NCBI RefSeq assembly: GCF_010587385.1
Contig: NZ_CP047475.1
Location: forward strand, 1,426,001-1,490,000
Length of the DNA stretch: 64,000 bases
Direction: 5' to 3'
Source of the DNA: Vibrio astriarenae
Lineage (GTDB): Bacteria > Pseudomonadota > Gammaproteobacteria > Enterobacterales > Vibrionaceae
Under the pieces are notes generated by a model that made no database searches, had not been told where the DNA came from, and saw only the letters and a list, made by a program, of their open reading frames with translations. Below are positions 27,450 through 36,938 of this stretch, in pieces; position 1 is the stretch's first letter; each line of letters begins with the position of its first letter. The position numbers and the translations under genes were made by a program.

Positions 27450-28808
27450 ATGAAATCCATAATTAAAACTCTGACATTGCTACCAATATTTTTAACTAGC
27501 ACGACGTTAATGGCTGAAGACTGGCGAGAAATCCCCATTCCAGCACCGTTAGAAGATGGGCAGAGCTGGGAGTTACAAGAGGCATACTCTGATTCGTTTA
27601 ATTATACGGGTAAGGGCGACTCTTTCCGTAGTAAGTGGAATGATACCTACTTTCACGGTTGGACAGGACCTGGTTTAACCTATTGGCAAAGTGATGAGTC
27701 ATGGGTAGATGATGGCAACTTGATAATCAGTGCCTCCCGTCGTCAGGGAACAGAGATGGTGAATGCGGGCGTTGTGACGTCTAAGACAAAAGTGAAATAT
27801 CCTATTTTTCTGGAGGCCAATATAAAGGTGAGTGGCTTAGAGCTATCATCAAATTTTTGGCTTCTTAGTGAAAATGATCAACGAGAAATCGATGTATTGG
27901 AAGTGTATGGTGGCGCTGAAGACGAATGGTTTGCCAAAAATATGTCAACAAACTTCCATGTATTTTTCCGCAATGAAGACAACTCAATTCGTAGCGATTT
28001 CAACGATCAGACCCACAATGAGCCGCAATGGGGTACTTATTGGCGTGATGGGTTCCATCGCTTTGCGGTGTATTGGAAAAGCCCAACTGAAGTGACTTTT
28101 TATATCAATGGCATAGAGACACCGAAAGGTTCTTGGGAAGACGTCGTAATGAAAGATAAAGATTACACGGGAGCCATCCTAGATAAATCAACCTACAACA
28201 TGGATCAAGAGATGTTCATTATTCTTGATACTGAAGACCATTCGTGGCGTTCTGAGGCTGGAATAATCGCCAAAGATGAAGACCTAGCAGATGATAGTAA
28301 GAACAAAATGTATGTGGATTGGATACGTGTTTATAAGCCAGTCGGTGGAGATGACAATGGTAATGTGACCGTACCGTCAGGGTATACAAACACACAATTT
28401 GTGCATAGTGACTTGTGTTTGGATGTCAAAGATGGAGCAACTTGGAACGGCAGTACTTATCAGCAATGGGTGTGTAATACGGGCAACCCGAACCAACGAT
28501 TTGGGTTTGAAGAAGTCGCGACGGGAGAGTATTTAATTAAATCCAAACGTAGTCAACTGTGCTTAGAGCTCAAGCCCGGTAGCAATCAATGGCAGGACGG
28601 TGCCATCATTCAGCAATATGTGTGTAATTCAGCTGAAGAGAATCAACGTTGGACGCTATTTGATAAAGGCAGCCAGACGTTTGAGATTCGAAGCAAGGCA
28701 ACAGGTAAGTGTTTAGAGCTTGCTGACAATCAGGGAAGCAACGGCGGGACAGTGCAGCAATGGTCATGTGATGGTGGTAATAACCAGCGATTGAAATTTA
28801 TACAATAA
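27450..28808 (+). CDS. Secreted GH16 beta-agarase with C-terminal ricin-type (CBM13) lectin domain
   Basis: A secreted hydrolase of about 452 residues. A Sec signal peptide ends near MAEDW. The GH16 catalytic jelly roll follows to about residue 310, with the catalytic motif EIDVLE (nucleophile Glu, assisting Asp, acid/base Glu) and the agarase-typical WTGPGLT, LSSNFWLLS and EVYGG segments. The last 140 residues are a ricin B beta-trefoil with three QxW-type repeats (QQWVC, QRWTL, QQWSC) that would bind carbohydrate. It should cut agarose beta-1,4 links to neoagaro-oligosaccharides outside the cell. ATG at 27444 is also possible, but AAAGGA abuts it, favouring 27450. Porphyranase activity is a less likely alternative. 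Confidence 0.92.
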   Translation: MKSIIKTLTLLPIFLTSTTLMAEDWREIPIPAPLEDGQSWELQEAYSDSFNYTGKGDSFRSKWNDTYFHGWTGPGLTYWQSDESWVDDGNLIISASRRQGTEMVNAGVVTSKTKVKYPIFLEANIKVSGLELSSNFWLLSENDQREIDVLEVYGGAEDEWFAKNMSTNFHVFFRNEDNSIRSDFNDQTHNEPQWGTYWRDGFHRFAVYWKSPTEVTFYINGIETPKGSWEDVVMKDKDYTGAILDKSTYNMDQEMFIILDTEDHSWRSEAGIIAKDEDLADDSKNKMYVDWIRVYKPVGGDDNGNVTVPSGYTNTQFVHSDLCLDVKDGATWNGSTYQQWVCNTGNPNQRFGFEEVATGEYLIKSKRSQLCLELKPGSNQWQDGAIIQQYVCNSAEENQRWTLFDKGSQTFEIRSKATGKCLELADNQGSNGGTVQQWSCDGGNNQRLKFIQ

Positions 28809-28862
28809 CCGTCGGCGCTAATAACCCTGTTGGGTTAAAAATCTGTAGCTCAGATACAAGAC

Positions 28863-28890
28863 AGCCCGCAATAAAAGCGGGCTTTCTTGC
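28863..28890 (+). terminator. Terminator after the agarase gene
   Basis: AGCCCGC (28863-28869) and GCGGGCT (28877-28883) form a 7-bp stem with a seven-base A-rich loop, followed by TTCTT. Confidence 0.8.
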
Positions 28891-29205
28891 TTAGTCGTCA
28901 GACTCGACTCCTACCATCGGCTCAATGCTTTACATTCGTGAACGCATGATCGCCAGATCATTAAACAACCCTGCCTTTATTAACCCCCAACTGCAAAGCG
29001 CCATGTTTCATAGGCTATCTGACCCTATTTGGGGAAGATGCACCACGATAAGACAATTAATGCATATTTTTAACTATCCATTCTATTGGCTTATATAATT
29101 AAATGGCTGTTTTTTATGGATTTATCTTCATTTCTTTCATTTGGCACATTCGTTGCAAATTGTACGTTAGTTGTTTCAATCGTTTCAGAATAAAGGAATA
29201 ATTCT
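28891..29205. other. Intergenic region ahead of the ABC/ureide-type cluster
   Basis: No gene is evident. A TATAAT at 29094-29099 in an AT-rich stretch could be the -10 of the downstream ABC operon, but no well-spaced -35 was found. No operator palindrome of the sugar-acid type was seen here. Confidence 0.4.
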
Positions 29206-29997
29206 ATGAAAACTTTAAAGGTAGTATTTACGTTATTGCTGACCGCTTCATTATCAATGGTGTCGTTGGTTGCGAAGGCATCCCAGTTAGATGTCATTCA
29301 ACAACAGGGCGTTTTGAAAGTTGCTGTTCCCCAAGATTTCCCCCCTTTTGGTTCCGTTGGTTTGGATCTGAAGCCTCAAGGCTATGACATTGATATGGCA
29401 GAGTTTTTGGCAAAAGAGCTCGGTGTCAAATTAGAGTTGGTACCAGTAACAAGCGCGAACCGAATTCCTTACCTACAAACACGTAAAGTAGATCTCATCA
29501 TCTCTAGCCTTGGTAAAAATGAAGAGCGTAAGAGAGCCATCGATTTTACTCATGCTTATGCACCATTTTTCTTGGGCGTCTTTGGTACTGATGGAGAAGC
29601 GGTTTCCTCAGCTGAAGATCTAAAAGGCAAGGTGGTTGGCGTAACTCGCGGCTCAGTTGAGGATATTGAATTGAGCAAATTGGTATCGGCAGACACTGTG
29701 CTTAAGCGCTACGAAGATAACAATGCAACGCTATCAGCTTACCTATCTGGTCAGGTGAGCTTGATTGCAACGGGTAACTTGGTGGTCACTGAAATCGCTA
29801 ACCGTCACCCAAGTAAAGCGCCTCAGGTTAAGTTCATGCTGAAAAACTCGCCTTGTTATATTGGTCTTATGAAAGGTGATGTGGTTCTGCAGAACAAAAT
29901 TAACGAGCTGATCACTAAAGCAACAGAAGAAGGCACGCTAGAGTCTATTTCCCAGAAATGGCTTAAGGCGTCATATCCAGCAGACTTAGGCGCATAA
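29206..29997 (+). CDS. ABC transporter substrate-binding protein, polar amino-acid family (SBP_bac_3)
   Basis: A 263-residue periplasmic binding protein with a signal peptide (cleavage near VAKAS). Family-3 segments include LKVAVPQDFPPFG, GYDIDMAEFLAKELG, and the ligand-site region NRIPYLQTRKVDLIIS followed by ERKRAIDFTHAYA. It delivers a small polar ligand, usually an amino acid, to the two permeases and ATPase encoded next. Because the rest of the cluster encodes ureide-type amidohydrolases and an aminotransferase, the ligand may be a ureido or carbamoyl compound such as allantoate rather than a standard amino acid. That is inference. Confidence 0.9.
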   Translation: MKTLKVVFTLLLTASLSMVSLVAKASQLDVIQQQGVLKVAVPQDFPPFGSVGLDLKPQGYDIDMAEFLAKELGVKLELVPVTSANRIPYLQTRKVDLIISSLGKNEERKRAIDFTHAYAPFFLGVFGTDGEAVSSAEDLKGKVVGVTRGSVEDIELSKLVSADTVLKRYEDNNATLSAYLSGQVSLIATGNLVVTEIANRHPSKAPQVKFMLKNSPCYIGLMKGDVVLQNKINELITKATEEGTLESISQKWLKASYPADLGA

Positions 29998-30010
29998 CTA
30001 GGATTGCCTC

Positions 30011-30679
30011 ATGACGTATTCATTAGACTTTGCTGGACTTGCTCCTTACCTGCCGCAGTTTGCGGCAGGTGTATGGACCACTATTCAACTTACTTTGTTA
30101 TCAACATTTTCTGGTCTCGTATTGGGCACCATTTGTGCCGCGGGGCGCACAAGTCGTCTTAAAGGGTTACGAATAGTTTGTGCAAGCTATATCGAATTGA
30201 TTCGCAACACTCCTTTTATTGTGCAGCTTTTCTTCATCTTTTTTGGCTTGCCTGCGCTCGGACTACGACTGAGTGCGTGGGAGGCGGGTGTTTTAGCCAT
30301 GGTAATGAATTTGGGTGCGTACAGTGCGGAGATCATTCGTGCTGGCATCGAGGCTACGCCAAAGGGACAGTGGGAAGCAGGTAAAGCACTGGGGTTGACC
30401 AAAGTACAGACCCTGATTCATATCGTGTTGTCGCCGGCTTATCAGCGAGTGTATCCGGCTATTGTGAGTCAATGCATTATTGTCATGCTTGGCTCCGCTG
30501 TTGTGTCTCAGATATCACTCGAAGAGCTAACATTTGCAGCTAACTTTGCCCAGTCACGCAGTTTCTTGAGTTTTGAGGCTTACATGTTGACCGCGGCGAT
30601 TTACCTTCTACTCGCGATTTTGATGCGCTTTATGTTCGCAAAAATCAAGCAAGTTAGCTTTAAAAATCCATCAATTTAG
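30011..30679 (+). CDS. Amino-acid ABC transporter permease (HisM-type), first subunit
   Basis: A 222-residue inner-membrane permease with about five helices. The cytoplasmic EAA loop GIEATPKGQWEAGKALGLT, which contacts the ATPase, is well conserved, as is the N-terminal VWTTIQLTLLSTFSGLVLG segment of the His/Glu/Gln/Arg permease family. It lies 13 bp after the binding-protein gene and 11 bp before a second, different permease, so the channel is a heterodimer. Confidence 0.92.
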   Translation: MTYSLDFAGLAPYLPQFAAGVWTTIQLTLLSTFSGLVLGTICAAGRTSRLKGLRIVCASYIELIRNTPFIVQLFFIFFGLPALGLRLSAWEAGVLAMVMNLGAYSAEIIRAGIEATPKGQWEAGKALGLTKVQTLIHIVLSPAYQRVYPAIVSQCIIVMLGSAVVSQISLEELTFAANFAQSRSFLSFEAYMLTAAIYLLLAILMRFMFAKIKQVSFKNPSI

Positions 30680-30690
30680 AGGCGTAGAAT

Positions 30691-31341
30691 ATGGTTGAGT
30701 TTTCTGACTGGGATATTTTCCGAAACTTATTATTGGCTGCCAGATGGACAGTATTACTTTCTCTTCTAGCATTTGTGTTTGGTGGAGCGCTAGGGGCGAT
30801 TCTCACTTTTCTGCATAGTACTAAGAGCCCACTATTTAGGGGAATAATCAAAGTTTATGTAGAGATATTCCAAGGTACACCGTTACTTATGCAGCTGTTT
30901 CTAACCTTCTTTGGTATATCACTGCTAGGTATCGAAATAAGCCCATGGACGGCGGCAATCTTGTCACTAACACTATTTAGTAGCGCATTTTTTCATGATA
31001 TCTGGCGTGGCTGTATCGAAGCATTGCCCAAAGGTCAGTGGGAGGCATCTAAGTCTCTGGGCTTGACCTACTTTGACACAATGAAGCACGTGATAGCACC
31101 GCAGGCGTTTAAGATTTGCATTGCCCCTACCGTCGGTTTTTCTGTGCAAATAGTGAAGGGGACAGCATTGGCCTCAATTATTGGCTTTGTAGAGCTGACG
31201 AAGGCCGGAACCATGCTCAACAATGCAACGTTTCAACCGTTCAAAGTATTTGCCTTTGTTGCTGTTCTCTATTTTTTAATCTGTTTCCCACTATCAGCGT
31301 ACGCTCGTTACTTGGAGAGTAAAAATCATGTCACTGGTTAG
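30691..31341 (+). CDS. Amino-acid ABC transporter permease, second subunit
   Basis: A 216-residue permease of the same family, with the EAA loop CIEALPKGQWEASKSLGLT and about five helices. It overlaps the ATPase gene by 14 bp, indicating translational coupling. It pairs with the preceding permease to form the pore of the importer. Confidence 0.92.
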   Translation: MVEFSDWDIFRNLLLAARWTVLLSLLAFVFGGALGAILTFLHSTKSPLFRGIIKVYVEIFQGTPLLMQLFLTFFGISLLGIEISPWTAAILSLTLFSSAFFHDIWRGCIEALPKGQWEASKSLGLTYFDTMKHVIAPQAFKICIAPTVGFSVQIVKGTALASIIGFVELTKAGTMLNNATFQPFKVFAFVAVLYFLICFPLSAYARYLESKNHVTG

Positions 31342-32056
31342 TATTGATAAAGTCCATAAATATTATGGCGAAAACCATGTTTTAAAGGGCGTCGACCTAA
31401 AGATCAAAGCGGGAGAAGTCGTATCGATTATCGGGCGCAGTGGCTCGGGAAAAAGTACATTATTGCGCTGTTTAAATGGCCTTGAAACCTATGAAGAGGG
31501 CGCAATTGTCGTAGATCGCCAGGCGGTCGAAAATGATGATTATAAACTGCGTATTCTCAGTCGCAGTGTTGGCATGGTTTTTCAAAGCTTTAACTTGTTT
31601 CCACACAAGACTGCGGGTGAAAACATCATGTTGGCACCCATGCTAGTCCTAAACAAGAGCCGTGAAGAAGCGAAAGTTCTCGCGCAAGATTTGTTGGACA
31701 AGGTTGGCCTATCAGACAAGTTTGATGCATACCCAAGCAACTTATCAGGTGGCCAGCAACAGCGCGTGGCCATTGCTCGCTCGTTGGCTATGTCTCCAAA
31801 AGTTCTGTTGTGTGACGAGATTACTTCAGCACTCGACCCAGAGTTAGTTGGTGACGTTCTCGAAGTATTAGAGCAACTCAAAGCAGAAGGAATGACATTG
31901 ATTCTCGTGACTCATGAAATGAATTTTGCGCGAGATGTCGGTGATACCGTGGTGTTTATGAATGAAGGCAAAGTATGGGAAAGCGGTGAGAGTAATGCTG
32001 TTTTTGCCAACCCGCAGACACCTGAACTGCAATCATTCCTTTCAGCGGTTCGTTGA
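31328..32056 (+). CDS. Amino-acid ABC transporter ATP-binding protein
   Basis: A 242-residue ABC ATPase of the GlnQ/HisP class. Walker A (GRSGSGKST), the Q-loop (GMVFQSFNLFPH), the signature [14 protein letters not shown] and Walker B (VLLCDEITSALDP) are intact; Ile replaces the usual Pro after the Walker B Glu, a mild deviation. It powers the importer formed with the two upstream permeases. The start lies inside the preceding permease gene. Confidence 0.94.
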   Translation: MSLVSIDKVHKYYGENHVLKGVDLKIKAGEVVSIIGRSGSGKSTLLRCLNGLETYEEGAIVVDRQAVENDDYKLRILSRSVGMVFQSFNLFPHKTAGENIMLAPMLVLNKSREEAKVLAQDLLDKVGLSDKFDAYPSNLSGGQQQRVAIARSLAMSPKVLLCDEITSALDPELVGDVLEVLEQLKAEGMTLILVTHEMNFARDVGDTVVFMNEGKVWESGESNAVFANPQTPELQSFLSAVR

Positions 32057-32094
32057 TTGAGAACATTGAACAGAATTCAAGGAACGGAAGATAT

Positions 32095-32907
32095 ATGACC
32101 AACCCGATGTTAGAGCGGATCGCTGAACACTACAGCGAGCTTACGAACAATAATCGCCGTATTGCTGATTACTTGATGGTGAACCCTGAAAAAATCCTAA
32201 TACTGTCGACCAATGAGGTGGCTCAAGAGTGTTCGGTCTCCAAAGCGAGTGTCAGTCGTTTCATTCGAAAATTGGGTTATGAGGATCATGGAAGCCTACG
32301 CAGTGAGCTATTGGATGAGCGCGACAAAGGCACGCCAATGACGATGCCTCTCGGCCCGTCGACGTCGGGTTTTAATGCAGAAGTCGCGGCTCTAGGTACG
32401 CTTTGGAATCAATTGGAAAGCATGGAGCTAAGCTCCGTTATTGAGTGTTTAGCGAGGGCGCCTAAAGTCAAAGTTATCGGGTACCGAAACAGCTACCCAG
32501 TGGCAATGCACTTTCGTCAACAGTTGCTTCAGTGTCGACCACAGGTGGAGTTGCTGCCAATTCCGGGGCAGACCATCGGTGAAGATATTGCCCAGATTGG
32601 CAAGGATGAGTATGTGGTTCTCGTTGGAATACGACGCCGGATAAAGGGCTTCTCCGAGTTGGTTGAACGTTTGCCTCGTGAGCAAACGCTTTTGATTACG
32701 GATCAGACGGGCATTAAATATCAGTCACAGGTTGCGTGTACCTTGGTTTGTCCAATGGGAAATGATCGTCCTCTTGATAGTTATGCTGCGCCAATGGCAC
32801 TGGTTTCTTACTTAAGTAATGCCGTATATGACGAGTTGGGGCATCTGTCTCAAGAAGTCAGTGACTCAATTTCAAAAACGTACAGCATTTTGAACGAATT
32901 AGAATAA
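32095..32907 (+). CDS. RpiR/MurR family transcriptional regulator
   Basis: A regulator of about 270 residues. The N-terminal helix-turn-helix (STNEVAQECSVSKASVSRFIRKLGY) is the RpiR type, and the C-terminal half is a SIS-like domain (VKVIGYRNSYPVAMHFRQQL). GGAACGGAAG upstream favours ATG at 32095 over the TTG that opens the longer frame at 32053. It sits between the ABC importer and the amidohydrolase genes, so it probably controls this cluster. SIS domains normally bind phosphosugars, yet RpiR proteins also occur in purine and ureide operons, which suits the neighbours. Confidence 0.9.
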   Translation: MTNPMLERIAEHYSELTNNNRRIADYLMVNPEKILILSTNEVAQECSVSKASVSRFIRKLGYEDHGSLRSELLDERDKGTPMTMPLGPSTSGFNAEVAALGTLWNQLESMELSSVIECLARAPKVKVIGYRNSYPVAMHFRQQLLQCRPQVELLPIPGQTIGEDIAQIGKDEYVVLVGIRRRIKGFSELVERLPREQTLLITDQTGIKYQSQVACTLVCPMGNDRPLDSYAAPMALVSYLSNAVYDELGHLSQEVSDSISKTYSILNELE

Positions 32908-32932
32908 AAAAAGTGAAAGTTGGACGGGATAA

Positions 32933-34126
32933 ATGACAGTAAAGTACAGCGATCAAAGCGTATATTGCGCTCAGGGTCCAAAGTTATTACCGGCGCTTGA
33001 GCATGGAGTGTTGGATGGTTTGAGCTTTGTGTTTAAAGACCTTTTTGATATCGAAGGGTATGTCACAGGAGCAGGTAATCCAGCCTGGCTAAACACCCAT
33101 GAACCAGCAAGCAAAACTTCTCAACTAGTTCTCAAGTTACTTTCTCAGGGAGCAAAGTGCTTAGGACGAGTCCAAACCGATGAACTGGCGTACAGTCTAA
33201 ATGGTGTAAACATTCACTATGGCACGCCACTCAACCCTATCGCACAAGATTGCCTGCCAGGAGGCTCGTCAAGCGGCAGTGCAGTGGCGGTAGCCCGAGG
33301 CGATGTGAGTTTCTCTTTGGGTACCGATACGGGCGGTTCAGTGCGAGTTCCTGCGAGTTATTGTGGTCTCTTTGGTTTGCGCCCTACATGGGGAAAGCTA
33401 TCTTTGGAACACTGCTTTTCGTTAGCGAAGAGCTTCGATACCGCAGGTATTTTTAGTCAAGATCTCTCAATTATCGAGCGGGTTTACCAGGCACTTTGTG
33501 GAGTAGAACAAAACGGCAACCCATCAAAAACACTTCTGCTAGATAACACCTTATCTGCCCTTATGGGGGACGAACGACTCGCCACAATAATGCGTCTGAT
33601 AGAGCGCTCTGGCATATCGCTGATTAAATCAGACCTTTTAGGTAAAGGGCGTTACAGCTTAGAAGAGTTAAGTCTTTTGTTCAGGCAGATCCAGGGGTAT
33701 GAAATCATAGATGAGCACAATGATTGGCTAGAACAATGGCAGCATACCCTTGATACACCAATTCAGAAGCGAGTGGAGTGGTCACGTACGCTATCGTCTC
33801 ATGACTATCTACAGGCAAAACAGAGACAAAATGTGTTTGCTGATTGGTTAGAAGAAGAGTTGATGAAAGCTGATGCGATGCTATTGCTTCCCACCACACC
33901 TGGAGCACCACTAAAACTCAATATGCCAGATGAAGAGTTAGATCGATATCGCTCAGACCTTATGGGACTCACCAGTATCGCAGGGCTGAGCGGCACACCC
34001 CAACTGCATATTCCGCTAAGTGGCTTAAAAATCGGGCCGTGTGGTGTTTCTCTTTTAGGTGTTAAGGATAGTGAAATGTCCGTTATCCAAACAGCCAAAA
34101 TGTTGACTAAAGGAGAAAGGGAATGA
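32933..34126 (+). CDS. Amidase signature family hydrolase (AMI1/AtzE-like)
   Basis: A 397-residue amidase-signature enzyme. The catalytic Ser-cisSer-Lys set is visible: Lys in FVFKDLFDIEGYVTG, the Gly-Ser stretch GGSSSGSAVAVA, and the nucleophile in GTDTGGSVRVPASYCGLFG. The N-terminal part resembles plant AMI1-type amidases. It overlaps the next gene by four bases. In Klebsiella hpx clusters an AtzE-type amidase hydrolyses oxalurate beside an oxamate amidohydrolase; a similar task is likely here, although the small AtzG-type partner of that system is absent. At 397 residues it is shorter than typical AtzE or GatA. Confidence 0.85.
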   Translation: MTVKYSDQSVYCAQGPKLLPALEHGVLDGLSFVFKDLFDIEGYVTGAGNPAWLNTHEPASKTSQLVLKLLSQGAKCLGRVQTDELAYSLNGVNIHYGTPLNPIAQDCLPGGSSSGSAVAVARGDVSFSLGTDTGGSVRVPASYCGLFGLRPTWGKLSLEHCFSLAKSFDTAGIFSQDLSIIERVYQALCGVEQNGNPSKTLLLDNTLSALMGDERLATIMRLIERSGISLIKSDLLGKGRYSLEELSLLFRQIQGYEIIDEHNDWLEQWQHTLDTPIQKRVEWSRTLSSHDYLQAKQRQNVFADWLEEELMKADAMLLLPTTPGAPLKLNMPDEELDRYRSDLMGLTSIAGLSGTPQLHIPLSGLKIGPCGVSLLGVKDSEMSVIQTAKMLTKGERE

Positions 34127-35694
34127 CCTTTCAAACGTCTTTTACAGCGCCTCATTTTAAAGCGGCACAGGTGGGCCAGCAGATCCTAGACAATGGCGGG
34201 ACAGCCAGTGAAGCCATGGTTGCTGCTGCCGCGATGGTCGCTGTGCAATATCCACATATGAATAGCATAGGTGGTGACGGGTTTTGGTTGATTTGTCGTG
34301 AAGGAGAAAATCCAATTGCTATTGATGCTTGTGGTCGTTCTGCAGCATCTCTCGATGTTGATAAATATCGAGCAATGGGCAGCGAATTACCAGAAAGTGG
34401 AGGTGAGGCCTCGATTACCATGGCGGGTACGATTTCTGGCTGGCAGAAGGCGTTAGAGGTGAATAGTGAAGGCATGTCGCTAAGCGAACTCCTGGCTCCA
34501 GCAATCCAAGCTGCACGAGAAGGGGTAGAGGTGACACAAAGCCTAGTCAATGCGAGTGAAAAAACGTACCAGCGCCTTAAGCACCTTACAGATTTTTCGA
34601 ACTTATATCTTAATCATCAACAAGTCTTAGCTAAGGGTGATGTTATCTATAACCCTGCACTCGCTTCGACTCTAGAGCGCCTGTGTGAAGCAGGGTTAGA
34701 AGACTTTTATCGTGGTGAGCTGGCAAGTCAGATGGCACAGGAGCTGCAACATCTGGGCAGCCCGCTTACGCTAGAGGATTTTCATAGTCATTACGCTAAA
34801 GTGAGCCAACCGCTAAATGTCGAAACATCAAAAGGTCAGCTTTATAACTTGGGGGCGCCCACCCAGGGGCTTGCCTCTCTTCTGATTCTGGCTATTTACG
34901 ATCAATTATCCCCTCAAGCGAGTAACGAGGTTGAACATATTCACCTATTAGTCGAGGCGACTAAGCAGGCCTTCATTATTCGAGATCAGATGATAACTGA
35001 CGAAGAGTACCTGACTCGACCATTGCAAGGTTTCTTGTCACAAGCCGTCATTGACCGCTGTACATGCAATATCTCACTGAGTAAGGCAATGCCATGGCCC
35101 CATGATGCCAAACCGGGCGATACCATATGGATGGGTGCAACAGACCAATACGGGACCATGGTGAGCTTCATTCAAAGTATCTATTGGGAATTTGGCTCTG
35201 GTGTGGTGTTACCGTCATCCGGTGTGCTCTGGAACGTAAGAGGAAAAAGCTTCTCTTTGGACCCGTCGCATCACAATGTGTTGGCTCCAAATAAGAAGCC
35301 ATTTCACACGTTGAATCCAGCCTACGCTGAGCTGAATGACGGGACTCGTATGGTCTACGGCACGATGGGAGGAGAGGGGCAGCCGCAGACACAGGCTTGC
35401 CTATTTAGCCGTCATATTTATCAGAATCTATCACTGTCTAGTTCCATCGCAATGCCACGTTGGTTATTAGGTCGAACTTGGGGTGATAGCACGAATAATC
35501 TGCGACTTGAGCAAGAACTGTATGACACCTATGCACAACGGCTAATGGAGCTAGGGCATCAAGTCACAGCCGTCGACAATCTTAATGAATTAATGGGTCA
35601 CGCCGGGGCAATCACTCTGGATAAGCAAGGAAAGGCCATCGCCGCAAGCGACCCTCGAAGCGATGGTAGAAGTTATGTAGGAGAACAACAATGA
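34123..35694 (+). CDS. Gamma-glutamyltransferase-fold Ntn hydrolase (HpxW/oxamate amidohydrolase-like)
   Basis: A 523-residue Ntn hydrolase of the GGT family. Typical segments are NGGTASEAMVAAAAMVAVQYPHMNSIGGDGF (shown here as two parts of the N-terminal subunit) and, after the predicted self-cleavage point, Thr334 in GDTIWMGATDQYGTMVSF followed by SIYWEFGSGVVLP. There is no signal peptide, so it is cytoplasmic, unlike true periplasmic GGT. The same features mark Klebsiella HpxW, which hydrolyses oxamate to oxalate and ammonia. Overlap with both neighbours (ATGA-type junctions) shows a tightly coupled operon. The oxamate assignment is inference from family and context. Confidence 0.86.
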   Translation: MTFQTSFTAPHFKAAQVGQQILDNGGTASEAMVAAAAMVAVQYPHMNSIGGDGFWLICREGENPIAIDACGRSAASLDVDKYRAMGSELPESGGEASITMAGTISGWQKALEVNSEGMSLSELLAPAIQAAREGVEVTQSLVNASEKTYQRLKHLTDFSNLYLNHQQVLAKGDVIYNPALASTLERLCEAGLEDFYRGELASQMAQELQHLGSPLTLEDFHSHYAKVSQPLNVETSKGQLYNLGAPTQGLASLLILAIYDQLSPQASNEVEHIHLLVEATKQAFIIRDQMITDEEYLTRPLQGFLSQAVIDRCTCNISLSKAMPWPHDAKPGDTIWMGATDQYGTMVSFIQSIYWEFGSGVVLPSSGVLWNVRGKSFSLDPSHHNVLAPNKKPFHTLNPAYAELNDGTRMVYGTMGGEGQPQTQACLFSRHIYQNLSLSSSIAMPRWLLGRTWGDSTNNLRLEQELYDTYAQRLMELGHQVTAVDNLNELMGHAGAITLDKQGKAIAASDPRSDGRSYVGEQQ

Positions 35695-36920
35695 CCAATC
35701 AAACGCTATTTGAAACCCTAAATCCACCGCAACGCTTACTTATGGGGCCAGGGCCGATCAACGCCTACCCACGCGTTCATCAAGCGATTTCGCAATCCTT
35801 GATTGGCCAATATGACCCGGTAATGACGGGTTATATGACTCAAGTACAGTCGCTGTACCGAGGCGTTTTTGCAACGAAGAATCAGCAAACGATGTTGGTT
35901 GATGGCACTGCTCGAGCAGGTATTGAGGCAGTGTTGGTCTCGGTGCTAAAGCCAGGCGATAAAGTGCTGATTCCAATTATTGGTCGATTTGGTCACCTGC
36001 TGTGTGAGATTGCCGAGCGTGTGGGTGCGGTTGTACGGACCATTGATATCGAGTGGGGTGAAGTTTGCCCTGCAGAATTAGTCGAAAAAGAGATCAAGAC
36101 CTTTCAACCCAAGCTCCTTGCTACCGTACAGGGTGATACTTCCACAACGATGAATCAACCGCTTAAGGAGTTAGGTGAACTTTGTCAGCGCTATGGTGTG
36201 TTGTTTTACTGTGACGCGACGGCTTCCATTGCCGGAAATGACCTAAAGGTTGATGAATGGCATCTTGATGCGGTATCAGCAGGTCTACAGAAATGCTTGG
36301 GTGGACCTTCAGGTACAGCTCCGATTACTTTAAGTGATCGCTGTGCAGAGATGATTAACCACCGTAAACATATCGAAGCAGGGATCAAGGCGGATCATCA
36401 CCAAACGGGTTCAGATGAAGTTATTCGTTCTAACTATTTTGATTTGGCGATGATCATGGATTACTGGGGCTCTGAACGTTTAAACCACCATACTGAAGCA
36501 ACAAGCATGCTTTACGCTGCACGTGAATGTGCGCGACTGTTTTTGGAAGAGGGTGTGGATACAGTGATTGCACGCCACAAACTAGCCGGTGATGCGATGG
36601 CGAATGGGCTAAGAGCGATGGGGTTAGAGTTGTTTGGTAATCAGGCTCACAAAATGAACAACGTTGTTGGTGTGTATATTCCTTCAGAAGTAGACGGAGA
36701 TAAAGTGCGTCAAGAGCTGTTGCATAGTTTTGGTATTGAGATTGGCACTTCATTTGGTCCCCTGCATGGAAAGATTTGGCGTATTGGTACGATGGGCTAC
36801 AACGCTCGTCAAGAAGCGGTCCTCACCACGCTTGCTGCCTTGGAGGCGGTTTTGGTGCGCAACAAGGCAAAGATTATTTCAGGCCAAGGCGTTATCGCTG
36901 CGATGGAACACTACGCATAA
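35691..36920 (+). CDS. Class V aminotransferase, (S)-ureidoglycine-glyoxylate aminotransferase (PucG/HpxJ) type
   Basis: A 409-residue PLP-dependent aminotransferase. The opening RLLMGPGPINAYPRV, the pocket segment VQGDTSTTMNQPL and the PLP lysine Lys201 in SAGLQKCLGGPSGTAP are typical of PucG/HpxJ, a branch of the alanine-glyoxylate family that moves the amino group of ureidoglycine to glyoxylate, giving oxalurate and glycine. It overlaps the GGT-like gene by four bases and precedes an allantoate-amidohydrolase-like gene, exactly the enzymes before and after ureidoglycine. An alanine-glyoxylate role is the alternative. Confidence 0.86.
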   Translation: MTNQTLFETLNPPQRLLMGPGPINAYPRVHQAISQSLIGQYDPVMTGYMTQVQSLYRGVFATKNQQTMLVDGTARAGIEAVLVSVLKPGDKVLIPIIGRFGHLLCEIAERVGAVVRTIDIEWGEVCPAELVEKEIKTFQPKLLATVQGDTSTTMNQPLKELGELCQRYGVLFYCDATASIAGNDLKVDEWHLDAVSAGLQKCLGGPSGTAPITLSDRCAEMINHRKHIEAGIKADHHQTGSDEVIRSNYFDLAMIMDYWGSERLNHHTEATSMLYAARECARLFLEEGVDTVIARHKLAGDAMANGLRAMGLELFGNQAHKMNNVVGVYIPSEVDGDKVRQELLHSFGIEIGTSFGPLHGKIWRIGTMGYNARQEAVLTTLAALEAVLVRNKAKIISGQGVIAAMEHYA

Positions 36921-36938
36921 ACAAGGAATGGCTTGAAA

